From the NCBI GenBank assembly GCA_030145625.1, contig JAQYVF010000047.1, forward strand, positions 1 through 37,698: a stretch of 37,698 nt of DNA. The letters run 5' to 3'. The translations under genes were made by a program, and so were the position numbers. The DNA is from Desulfocapsa sp. GTDB lineage: Bacteria; Desulfobacterota; Desulfobulbia; Desulfobulbales; Desulfocapsaceae. Below, piece after piece: positions 16,207-23,253 of this stretch. The stretch's first letter is position 1. Every line of letters begins with the position of its first letter. The notes under the pieces were generated by a model. That model saw only the letters and a program-made list of their open reading frames with translations. It had not been told where the DNA came from and did no database searches.

Positions 16207-16217
16207 GATAAAGAAAT

Positions 16218-16672
16218 GAGGACAGAGCTGTTTGATTCCCCAATGCTAATAGTCAGTGCATCTCTTTTGTCTGCATCTTTGAAGCTTCCTGCAGTGTTGA
16301 AATGCAAGGATTTGTGTTTGCCCTGGCAATATTTCTCAGGGTTGTGTCTTGATATCTGGAGAATTATTTTTAAAATTGCTAAAAAATTGGTAAATATACC
16401 TATATTAAAAACAATCTATATGTGGTTAGGTGAGTGGCGATTCATTTGTGAACAGGTAGTGTTGAATATGGTTTTGTTACTGCTTTTTCGTCAATGTCCA
16501 ACCTTGCCACTACCAAGCCTTCTGGTGCAAAAAATGGGTAGATTTATTTGCTCGCAGCGTATGGTTAAAGGCCACCCTAAAAAATATCTGTTCTCTTTGC
16601 TTCTACTCAACTTATTCGTTTTTTTGAAAATATTTACAGACTTACTTATAACTCAAAAAAAGGAGGCAAAAG
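16218..16672. other. AT-rich stretch without a convincing gene
   Basis: One long open frame (16216-16725) starts inside the direct repeat of the family C element and runs out of frame into the phosphoesterase gene. Its product shows no recognisable domain and no Shine-Dalgarno is seen. I regard it as non-coding or as decayed sequence. Confidence 0.45.
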
Positions 16673-17425
16673 ATGAAAGTTTTACATTTGAGCGATTTAC
16701 ATTTCCATACAAACAGCAAGGATAACCGAAAAATTATCAAAACACTCAATAGCGTAAAAGAGAAGTACAGTAATCATTACATCGTCGTTACAGGTGATAT
16801 TGTTGATGATGGTCACGAGAAACAATTCAAAAATGCCTATAACGCCTTAAAAACTTTCAAAGGACGTATCTTCATAGTCCCGGGGAATCATGATTTCGGC
16901 GCAGCAGGTAATTTCTACAGCAGGGAACGCGCCAAAATATTTGATGAGATGCTCACAAAGCCACTGGAGCAGGGAGGGACTTTCTCATTTGATAACAAGC
17001 CAACTGTTAACGTTGTGACTGACGGAGATGACAAGACTATGTTTATAGGTCTTGATTCAAATTTGGAGACAACAAGTCCGTTTGATTTCGCTTGTGGAGA
17101 GATTGGAAAAACTCAACGAAACGCATTAGCTGAACTACTACATGATAATACCACCAGAGGAATGAATAAGATTCTGTTTTTTCATCATCATCCGTTTCTT
17201 CGTAATGATCCATTTATGGAGATGAAGGATGCGTCAAAACTCGCGCGTTTAATTTATGGGAAGGTGAATGTAATTATGTTTGGGCATAAGCATGAGATGG
17301 ATTGTATCAAAAACACATGGGGTGCGGATTACATTCTCGCTGCTGATAACTCACCTGGTAAAGCAAAAGTGGGTGAGTTAACTATAGAGGATGGAAATAT
17401 TAGTTTTAAGTATGTCCAAGTGTAA
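16673..17425 (+). CDS. calcineurin-like metallophosphoesterase
   Basis: The 250-residue protein has the five metal-binding motifs of the family in order: SDLHFH (7-12), GDIVDDG (41-47), GNHDF (71-75), FHHHP (170-174) and GHKHE (204-208). A two-metal centre that hydrolyses phosphoesters is therefore expected; the closest general type is CpdA/Icc-like, but substrate cannot be told from sequence. There is no signal peptide, so it is cytoplasmic. AAAGGAGG lies 7 nt before the ATG. Base composition is more AT-rich than neighbouring housekeeping genes. It stands alone on the plus strand beside a MITE-like element and gene debris, which suggests acquisition by transfer. Confidence 0.92.
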   Translation: MKVLHLSDLHFHTNSKDNRKIIKTLNSVKEKYSNHYIVVTGDIVDDGHEKQFKNAYNALKTFKGRIFIVPGNHDFGAAGNFYSRERAKIFDEMLTKPLEQGGTFSFDNKPTVNVVTDGDDKTMFIGLDSNLETTSPFDFACGEIGKTQRNALAELLHDNTTRGMNKILFFHHHPFLRNDPFMEMKDASKLARLIYGKVNVIMFGHKHEMDCIKNTWGADYILAADNSPGKAKVGELTIEDGNISFKYVQV

Positions 17426-17538
17426 CTGAAAGTTGGGGGGGGAGGGAATTTCCCTGGCAAATACGTAGCCTTCCTATAAGATGTTGAGCTGTGATTTTAG
17501 AATAGATAATGCTCTTAACTGCTCAACCTGGTGATATA

Positions 17539-17717
17539 ATGTCGTTGCTGATTGGTTTTGAGGCTCTACAGGTACATACAGAGGAGGAAAAGACCTGGAC
17601 TGCAATATTTGAAATCGATCAGCAGATGATGAGCTCACCCAACTAAAGCGTCAAAAAGAAATTCTTCAAGAAAAAAAAGACATTAAAGAGTTGAAAGAAG
17701 GATTGAAGGCAGATTAA
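17539..17717 (+). pseudogene. possible small gene broken by a frameshift
   Basis: An ATG at 17539 opens 35 codons (MSLLIGFEALQVHTEEEKTW and on to EIDQQ) that stop at 17644-17646. In the frame one base back, sequence continues from about 17625 as DDELTQLKRQKEILQEKK and KELKEGLKAD to a TAA at 17715-17717. The second part is a plausible coiled coil. Joined, they would make about 59 residues. I do not recognise the product, and both parts are short, so chance is a real alternative. Confidence 0.3.
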
Positions 17718-17820
17718 TTGCTTTGTGCTGAGTTGTGGAAGAGGCCGTCAGGATCTTTCTGGCTCAAATTGGGGTCCACTTTTTCTATACCACTTCAGTT
17801 GATGCCTGGCAGGAAAAAGA

Positions 17821-17882
17821 AAAGCCCATTTTATACTCCTTGTATATCGTGTGGATAATACAAGTGCATAAAATAGGCTTTA
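17821..17882 (-). terminator. terminator of tRNA-Ser
   Basis: On the minus strand AAAGCCTATTTTAT and CTTGTAT (17882-17858 side) pair with ATACAAG and ATAAAATGGGCTTT (down to 17821), giving a long stem followed by TTTTCTTTTT. It lies about 40 nt past the 3' end of tRNA-Ser. Confidence 0.7.
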
Positions 17883-17921
17883 TATGTTGAAATCATTAAA
17901 AAATCGAATGATTCTAGCTAG

Positions 17922-18007
17922 TGGCGGAGAGGGTGAGATTCGAACTCACGGTACTTGCGTACACACGCTTTCCAGGCGTGCACCTTAAGCCACTCGGTCA
18001 CCTCTCC
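17922..18007 (-). tRNA. tRNA-Ser (anticodon GGA)
   Basis: The 86-nt minus-strand sequence has acceptor GGAGAGG/CCTCTCC, D arm GACCGAGTGGCTTAAGGTG, anticodon stem CACGC/GCGTG with loop CTGGAAA (anticodon GGA), a long variable arm (GTACGCAAGTAC region) typical of class II tRNAs, T arm with GTTCGAATC, and an encoded GCCA end. It lies 98 nt after tadA on the same strand. Confidence 0.96.
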
Positions 18008-18105
18008 GTAAAATCGATTTAGCGTTTCCGATTGAGTGCCTTTCTAAACTGTGAATGGAAATTTCGCAATCAAAAATTCAGTAAAAGTAGAAAAAAAGGG
18101 ATTAC

Positions 18106-18642
18106 TTATGGAATTAAGGTGTTTTTGCGTCTTGCCTTGAAAAAAGCTTTGAGCAGAGATGAACACTCTGCTTTACAGATCCCACCAGTGATCTTAAGGT
18201 TATGATTAAGTAGGTCATCGTTACCAATGGAGTAACGGGAGCCGGCCGCCCCTGTTTTAGGGTCAAAGGCACCAAAAACTACTCTTTCCAGGCGAGCATG
18301 GATAATGGCCCCCATGCACATGATACAAGGTTCTAAAGTGACATAAAGGGTGGTGCCCGGAAGCCTGTAGTTACCGATTCTCTTGGAAGCCTTGCGTAGG
18401 GCGATGATTTCTGCATGGGCGGTGGGGTCGTGACTGTTAATAGGACTGTTCATTCCTTCTGCAAGGATAGTGTCGCCCATGGTAAGGATTGCTCCTACTG
18501 GAACTTCTCCCTGTTGCGCTGCTGAATGTGCAAGCGTGAGAGCACGTTTCATAAATGTAGTGTCGATTGCAATTTGATCCATAACAGAGGCGATTGATGG
18601 CTGAAGTGACCTTTGGCAACACTGATCTGTCGAAAATGACAC
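18106..18642 (-). CDS. tadA: tRNA-specific adenosine deaminase TadA
   Basis: The 178-residue frame has the cytidine/deoxycytidylate deaminase fold with zinc ligands and proton shuttle: HAE (76-78) and PCIMC (105-109), counted from the first ATG. The segments FMKRALTLAHSAAQQGEVPVGA and TLYVTLEPCIMCMGAIIHARL are characteristic. TadA converts A34 of tRNA-Arg(ACG) to inosine. A second ATG at 18582 (MDQIAIDTTFMKRAL) would give 158 residues, closer to the usual length; neither start has a clear Shine-Dalgarno, so the first 20 residues may not be made. It precedes tRNA-Ser(GGA) on the same strand. Confidence 0.95.
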   Translation of the reverse strand: MSFSTDQCCQRSLQPSIASVMDQIAIDTTFMKRALTLAHSAAQQGEVPVGAILTMGDTILAEGMNSPINSHDPTAHAEIIALRKASKRIGNYRLPGTTLYVTLEPCIMCMGAIIHARLERVVFGAFDPKTGAAGSRYSIGNDDLLNHNLKITGGICKAECSSLLKAFFKARRKNTLIP

Positions 18643-18790
18643 ACAGATATTGCTAAATCACGGATGGAGCGAATTTTGTTTGCAAAAAGAATAATTGTTA
18701 CGTATGTTTTAATACGAATTACAAATATGAAATCCTGAGGTCCGACTTTTTTTGAGTTAATACGATCTTAGATTATTATAAAGGAGCCCT

Positions 18791-20158
18791 ATGTATACTA
18801 TCTTAGCGTATGCAATTCCAGAAGAAAGTCGCCATATCATGCAGACTGCCCTTGATGAAAAGACCAGCATTAAATTTTGTTCGGATCTGGATGGTTTTTT
18901 TGGAGAAATGAAGAGACATGAATATGATACCCTCTTTCTTTTTATGGAGGATGTTCATTCAGATATGGAGCTTCTGGAAAAGATCTATCAGCGTAGCCCA
19001 CATACTCCGATAATTATTGTTAGTCAGGAGGAGAAGACGGAACTGGTTGTTGAGGCACTGAAAAATGGGGCCAGTGACTATCTGGTTCATCCGGTTTCCG
19101 CAGCCCGTTTTGAGGTGGCAACTCGACGAGCCAGGGAAAACAGGGCCTTGCGTAATGAGATTGCCTATCTGCGCCACAAGCAGGATATTGTCTATCATTT
19201 TGATGATGTCATTGCCTTTAGCCCGAATATGCAGCAGGTCCTGAAAAGTCTGGAGAAATTTGCCAAAACCGATTCCACTATTCTCATCACCGGCGCGACC
19301 GGGAGCGGGAAAAGTTTTCTTTCGGGAACGGTACATTACAACAGTCCGAGAAAACAGAAGCCTTTTATCAAGATTAACTGCGCCAACATTCCGGAAGATC
19401 TCCTTGAATCAGAACTTTTTGGACATGAGAAAGGGGCATTTACCGGAGCAGAGAAGTTGCGTATAGGTCGTTTTGAACAGGCCAGTGGCGGGACACTTTT
19501 TCTAGATGAGATTGGTGAAATCAGCCTTGGACTGCAGACCAAGCTGCTTCGGGTTCTGGAAGAAAAGTCTTTTGAGCGAGTGGGTGGGAATAAGACCATT
19601 TATGCCGATGTCAGAGTGATTGCCGCCACCAATAAAGATCTGTTAGAGCAGATTAACAAAGGGAAATTCCGGGAAGATCTCTACTACCGGATCAATGTCC
19701 TTCCCATTCGTTTACCGGATCTGCGGGAACGGCGTCAATGTTTACTCCCGCTTGCTCAATATTTTCTGAAAAAATATTCAAAATCACTGGCTAGTGATGT
19801 GCGGGGATTCACTGATCGAGCCCTGCAGCAGATTCGGGAGTACAGCTGGCCGGGAAATATCAGGCAGCTGGCAAATACCATAGAACGTGCTGTTATTCTT
19901 GAAGATGATGAGTTAGTTGATACCCATAACCTTTCATTGCCCATGGAGAGGGGGGGGAGAAGTGTTTCCGAGATTGTTAAGGAGACTGCAAAGGGATCAC
20001 TGGTCGATCAAGAGAAGGAGCTGATTCTCAAGGCCCTGGAGGAGAGCCTCTGGGTACAGAAAAATGCTGCTGAAAAGCTTGGGATTAGTCCCAGGTCTTT
20101 AAATTATAAGGTGAAAAAGTTCGGGATTACTCATCCTCACTGGCGCAAGCATCGATAA
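18791..20158 (+). CDS. sigma-54-dependent activator with a degenerate receiver domain
   Basis: The 455-residue protein has a receiver-like domain (1-120), an AAA+ sigma-54 interaction domain (about 138-365: Walker A GATGSGKS at 168-175, GAFTGA at 215-220, Walker B LFLDE at 236-240, SWPGNIRQL at 352-360) and a Fis-type helix-turn-helix (422-445, [20 protein letters not shown]). The receiver lacks the usual residues: the N-terminal acidic pair is replaced (ILAYAIPEE), the phosphoacceptor position after YDTLFL is Phe51, and the conserved Lys is His100 (DYLVHP). It therefore probably does not respond to ordinary phosphorylation. No kinase gene is adjacent. AAAGGAG precedes the ATG. It likely activates sigma-54 promoters elsewhere. 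Confidence 0.95.
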   Translation: MYTILAYAIPEESRHIMQTALDEKTSIKFCSDLDGFFGEMKRHEYDTLFLFMEDVHSDMELLEKIYQRSPHTPIIIVSQEEKTELVVEALKNGASDYLVHPVSAARFEVATRRARENRALRNEIAYLRHKQDIVYHFDDVIAFSPNMQQVLKSLEKFAKTDSTILITGATGSGKSFLSGTVHYNSPRKQKPFIKINCANIPEDLLESELFGHEKGAFTGAEKLRIGRFEQASGGTLFLDEIGEISLGLQTKLLRVLEEKSFERVGGNKTIYADVRVIAATNKDLLEQINKGKFREDLYYRINVLPIRLPDLRERRQCLLPLAQYFLKKYSKSLASDVRGFTDRALQQIREYSWPGNIRQLANTIERAVILEDDELVDTHNLSLPMERGGRSVSEIVKETAKGSLVDQEKELILKALEESLWVQKNAAEKLGISPRSLNYKVKKFGITHPHWRKHR

Positions 20159-20202
20159 TGGCGTCCTAAAAAACAATTTTTTCGCTGTTACGAATTTTCA
20201 AT

Positions 20203-20241
20203 CACTGCGACGTACTTTCTGTACGCCGCAGTTTTTTTTTG
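20203..20241 (+). terminator. terminator of the sigma-54 activator gene
   Basis: ACTGCGACGTAC (20204-20215) pairs with GTACGCCGCAGT (20221-20232) and is followed by nine T. It lies 45 nt past the stop codon and is a textbook intrinsic terminator on the plus strand. Confidence 0.85.
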
Positions 20242-20249
20242 CTTTTTGC

Positions 20250-20287
20250 TGGAGCAGGTTTGTAGCCTGCTCCTTGATGTTTTTTGC
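20250..20287 (+). terminator. second, tandem terminator
   Basis: GGAGCAGG (20251-20258) pairs with CCTGCTCC (20266-20273), followed after TTGATG by a T run at 20280-20286. It backs up the stronger terminator 10 nt upstream. Confidence 0.55.
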
Positions 20288-20341
20288 AAAGTTGGATCTA
20301 ACGATAATCTGATGGTGCAAGAAATATTGTGATAAAGAAAT

Positions 20342-20364
20342 GGTTCAATCTGTAAGATTGAATC
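20342..20364 (-). terminator. weak hairpin downstream of trpA
   Basis: GGTTCAATC (20342-20350) pairs with GATTGAATC (20356-20364). On the minus strand it is followed by ATTTCTTTATC. The stem is AT-rich and the T run broken, so it is at best a weak terminator of trpBA. Confidence 0.35.
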
Positions 20365-20415
20365 AGCATAGCCCCAGTTATGCATCGCTTGATCGATAAC
20401 GGTGGCTGGGATTTT

Positions 20416-21180
20416 TTATCGCAGTCCGGCAATAAAAGGGCCGACTGCCGTCGGGCCTTCGCTGTCCACCAGGCTGATAGTGCGGGAACCGATGACTGCC
20501 ATGTCTGCCTTACCTTTCAGGGCCTCGATATCTTCCCGGCTTTGGATGCCGAATCCCACTGCCAGTGGGAGAGAGGTCGCTTTCCGGCAACGGGTGAGAT
20601 AGTCGTTGAAATCCTGGCCGAATTCCGATTTTTTCCCAGTTACTCCCCGTCTGGCTGCGCAGTAGATGAAGCCATGTCCATGTCCTGCCAGTTCGCGCAT
20701 GCGTTCATTTGTGGAGGTGGGCGCAAAGATCAAAACGGGGGCCACCTGGTATTTATCTGCCAGGGCCAGGAAGGATTCACCCATTTCCGGCGGCAGATCA
20801 GGGATGATGAGTCCTTTTATTCCATCTTCCGCAGCCCTTTGGAAAAAAGGCTCTTCCCCATATTTGAAGATGATATTGTAATAAGTCATATAGAGGAAGG
20901 GGATGTCATATTTTTCTGCCATTTCAGCACCGAAGGAGAGGCAGTCCTCCACCTTGGTTCCGGCAGCAAGGGAATCCTGGTTGGCCTTCAGGATTACCGG
21001 TCCGTCCGCCATGGGTTCGGAAAAGGGGATCTGCATTTCAATACAATCCACTCCGTTTTCCACCATTTGTTTGATGACTTCTCGGTTGGCATCAAAGGAC
21101 GGATAGCCAAGAACTATGTGTGTCATGAGAAGAATATCTTTTTCTTTTCGTTTGTTGCGTAGTTGTTGTTCTAACTGCAT
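20416..21180 (-). CDS. trpA: tryptophan synthase alpha chain
   Basis: From the ATG at 21180 (MQLEQQLRNKRKEKD) the product is 254 residues. It has the TIM-barrel motifs of TrpA: the catalytic Glu in CIEMQIPFSEP, the catalytic Asp in MADGP, the GLIIPDLPPEM loop, FIYCAARRGVTG (usual family form Y..S..G.TG) and GFGIQSREDIEAL with VIGSRTISL. The frame is open 62 codons upstream, but that stretch overlaps trpB and carries no family sequence. TrpA releases indole from indole-3-glycerol phosphate and passes it to TrpB. The sequence is divergent (for example THIVLGYPSF near the N-terminus), matching a type I would expect in Desulfobacterota, not enterics. It follows trpB by 19 nt. Confidence 0.95.
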   Translation of the reverse strand: MQLEQQLRNKRKEKDILLMTHIVLGYPSFDANREVIKQMVENGVDCIEMQIPFSEPMADGPVILKANQDSLAAGTKVEDCLSFGAEMAEKYDIPFLYMTYYNIIFKYGEEPFFQRAAEDGIKGLIIPDLPPEMGESFLALADKYQVAPVLIFAPTSTNERMRELAGHGHGFIYCAARRGVTGKKSEFGQDFNDYLTRCRKATSLPLAVGFGIQSREDIEALKGKADMAVIGSRTISLVDSEGPTAVGPFIAGLR

Positions 21181-21199
21181 ACTGTGATCCTTATGGGAT

Positions 21200-22432
21200 T
21201 TATTTGGCGCTATATTCCTTTCCACGATCAATAATGAATTTCTTCCAGGAAGGATCTTCAAAGGCATGGGCAATGGTGAAGATATCTTTGTCGCCCCGCC
21301 CTGATTGATTGATGATGATGGCATCGTCCGGTGAGAGGTCGCCGACTTCTCTGAAGGCGCCGGCAAAAGCGTGGGAAGATTCCAGGGCCGGGATGATCCC
21401 TTCTTTTTTCATGGTGAGATCCAGGGCCTCCATTACCTCATTGTCTGTGGCTGATTCAAAGCGTACTTGTTTCTTTTCCCACAGATCCGAGAGGATGGGA
21501 GAGACCCCGACATAGTCGAGACCGGCTGCCACCGAATGGGTGTGTTTCATCTGGCCATCCTCATCTTGGAGGAACATGGTCTTATACCCCTGAGCTACTC
21601 CGGGAGAGGCGTCGGGACAGTTGAGACGGATGGCATGGGAGCCACTGTCGATTCCGTGCCCGCCAGCCTCTACACCCACCAGTTCCACATCATTTTCGTC
21701 AAGGAATCGTTTGAAAATCCCCATGGCATTGGAACCGCCTCCGACACAGGCGTAGATCTTAGCCGGCATTTTGCCATGATATTTTATAATTTGTTCCGCT
21801 GCTTCAATGCCGATGATGGATTGGAACCAGGAGACCATCTCAGGGAAAGGCGCTGGCCCGCAGGCGGTGCCAAAGACATAATGTGTGTCGTCAACATTGG
21901 TAACCCAGTCGCGAAAGGCCTCGTTAATGGCGTCCTTGAGGGTGCGGGATCCATCCTTGACCGGAATCACGGTGGCCCCCATCTTTTCCATCCAAAAGAC
22001 ATTGGGACGCTGGCGTAGCACATCTTCTTCACCCATGTAAATGGTGCATTCCAGGCCAAACTTGGCAGCCATGGTGGCTGTGGCCATTCCATGCTGGCCG
22101 GCTCCGGTTTCGGCAATTACCCGTTTTTTACCCATCCGTTTGACCAGGAGGCCCTGGCCCATTACGTTGTTGGCCTTGTGGGCTCCGGTATGGTTGAGAT
22201 CTTCCCGCTTGATATAGATCTGGGCACCACCGAAATAGTTACTCAGATTTTCAGCATAGGTGAGTGGGGTGGGGCGGCAGGAGTAGGTTGACATCAGGGA
22301 GAGATACTCTTCCCAGAAGGCAGGATCCTGTCTGCAGCGGTCATATTCTTTCTGCAGTTCCTGAAAGGTCTGATAAAGCACTTCGGGGATATAGGCCCCG
22401 CCCCAGTTTCCAAAAAATCCTTTTTTGTCCAT
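21200..22432 (-). CDS. trpB: tryptophan synthase beta chain
   Basis: From the ATG at 22432 (MDKKGFFGNWGGAYIPE) the product is 410 residues, normal for TrpB. The PLP lysine is in LNHTGAHKANNV, the phosphate-binding loop in CVGGGSNAMG, and the catalytic Glu in AETGAGQHG. A GGAG lies 8 nt before this ATG; an in-frame ATG 30 nt upstream (22462) has no such site. It condenses indole with serine, using PLP. It pairs with trpA, but no other trp gene is present in the window, so the rest of the pathway must be elsewhere. Confidence 0.97.
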   Translation of the reverse strand: MDKKGFFGNWGGAYIPEVLYQTFQELQKEYDRCRQDPAFWEEYLSLMSTYSCRPTPLTYAENLSNYFGGAQIYIKREDLNHTGAHKANNVMGQGLLVKRMGKKRVIAETGAGQHGMATATMAAKFGLECTIYMGEEDVLRQRPNVFWMEKMGATVIPVKDGSRTLKDAINEAFRDWVTNVDDTHYVFGTACGPAPFPEMVSWFQSIIGIEAAEQIIKYHGKMPAKIYACVGGGSNAMGIFKRFLDENDVELVGVEAGGHGIDSGSHAIRLNCPDASPGVAQGYKTMFLQDEDGQMKHTHSVAAGLDYVGVSPILSDLWEKKQVRFESATDNEVMEALDLTMKKEGIIPALESSHAFAGAFREVGDLSPDDAIIINQSGRGDKDIFTIAHAFEDPSWKKFIIDRGKEYSAK

Positions 22433-22587
22433 TCGTAGCTCCAGTGAAAATAGCTTCTGCATACTGTATTAGTGCTCATAATAAGGCACTTATAAAAAGA
22501 TGGATGCAGGTGATTTCTTATCTAACCTGGGTCAGTTTAATTTGACATAACCCTGGATTTTATTCGATACTCTCTTGAGAAGTGCAT

Positions 22588-22639
22588 GTACCTGTAAAAG
22601 TATTTTGCTAAAAAAGCACAAAAAAAATTTTACAGGTAC
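22588..22639. promoter_or_regulatory. perfect 12-bp inverted repeat between trpB and fliW
   Basis: GTACCTGTAAAA (22588-22599) is exactly inverted as TTTTACAGGTAC (22628-22639) around a 28-nt AT-rich loop. It lies between two divergent starts, 100 nt before fliW and 156 nt before trpB. A large operator or a structured RNA element are both possible; there are no flanking direct repeats, so it does not look like a MITE. Confidence 0.5.
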
Positions 22640-22738
22640 TAAAATATACTGTTTTTGATGTCGATAGAAACTGTATGCAACAGCTGAGCATGCCTTGATC
22701 GAAGCAATATCTTAATCTCTACCACTTGGGAGCTTACC

Positions 22739-23170
22739 ATGAGTATGGAAAGCAGAGTGAAACGTCAACCGGCGATTCAGTCTGAAAAGATCTTTACCTT
22801 CCCTAAGGGGATACCTGGTTTCGAAGAATACACTACTTTTAAAATTTTTCATAAGGATGATGGCAAAATTTCAGCATATTGGCTTGAATCCTGTGAAACA
22901 CCTATTATTACTTTTACTCTGGTGGATCCCACTGCTTATGACCTGAATTATGATATCTATCTTGATGACAGCGAGCAGGAAATTATCAAGGCTGATAATC
23001 CTTTTGATATCGGGGTGTTTCTCATATTGAAGAAAGATATCCCCGAGGCATCCTCAAATGGGCTCGGTGCCAATATCGGCGGCCCGTTGGTGATCAATGT
23101 TGTGAAGCAACTGGGGCTGCAGAAGGTCATGAGAAGACGGGTTGCAAGGGGGAGCAGCCGGGAGAATTAA
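22739..23170 (+). CDS. fliW: flagellar assembly factor FliW
   Basis: The 143-residue protein has the FliW family pattern: FTFPKGIPGFEEYTTFKIFH near the N-terminus, the central ITFTLVDPTAYDLNYDI, and the C-terminal GPLVINVVKQLGLQKVM. FliW binds flagellin and antagonises CsrA, thereby matching flagellin synthesis to export. In many genomes fliW is followed by csrA; here the next gene is unrelated and on the other strand. GGGAG lies 7 nt before the ATG. No other flagellar gene is in the window. Confidence 0.93.
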   Translation: MSMESRVKRQPAIQSEKIFTFPKGIPGFEEYTTFKIFHKDDGKISAYWLESCETPIITFTLVDPTAYDLNYDIYLDDSEQEIIKADNPFDIGVFLILKKDIPEASSNGLGANIGGPLVINVVKQLGLQKVMRRRVARGSSREN

Positions 23171-23253
23171 CCTGTATGATCGAAGAGAGGTGTCCTATTT
23201 CTCTGCTTTTGAACCGCAAATGTTGCAGAGGGGATGCATTTTTTCCTTGTTAT

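Noticed and set aside
16216-16725. Plus-strand open frame of 169 codons
   Set aside because: It begins inside the target duplication of the family C element, has no Shine-Dalgarno or domain, and its last 50 bases overlap the phosphoesterase gene out of frame.
20380-21162. Plus-strand open frame of 260 codons
   Set aside because: It is antisense to trpA and has no family sequence.
21181-21366. N-terminal extension of TrpA
   Set aside because: It overlaps trpB in another frame and carries no TrpA sequence.
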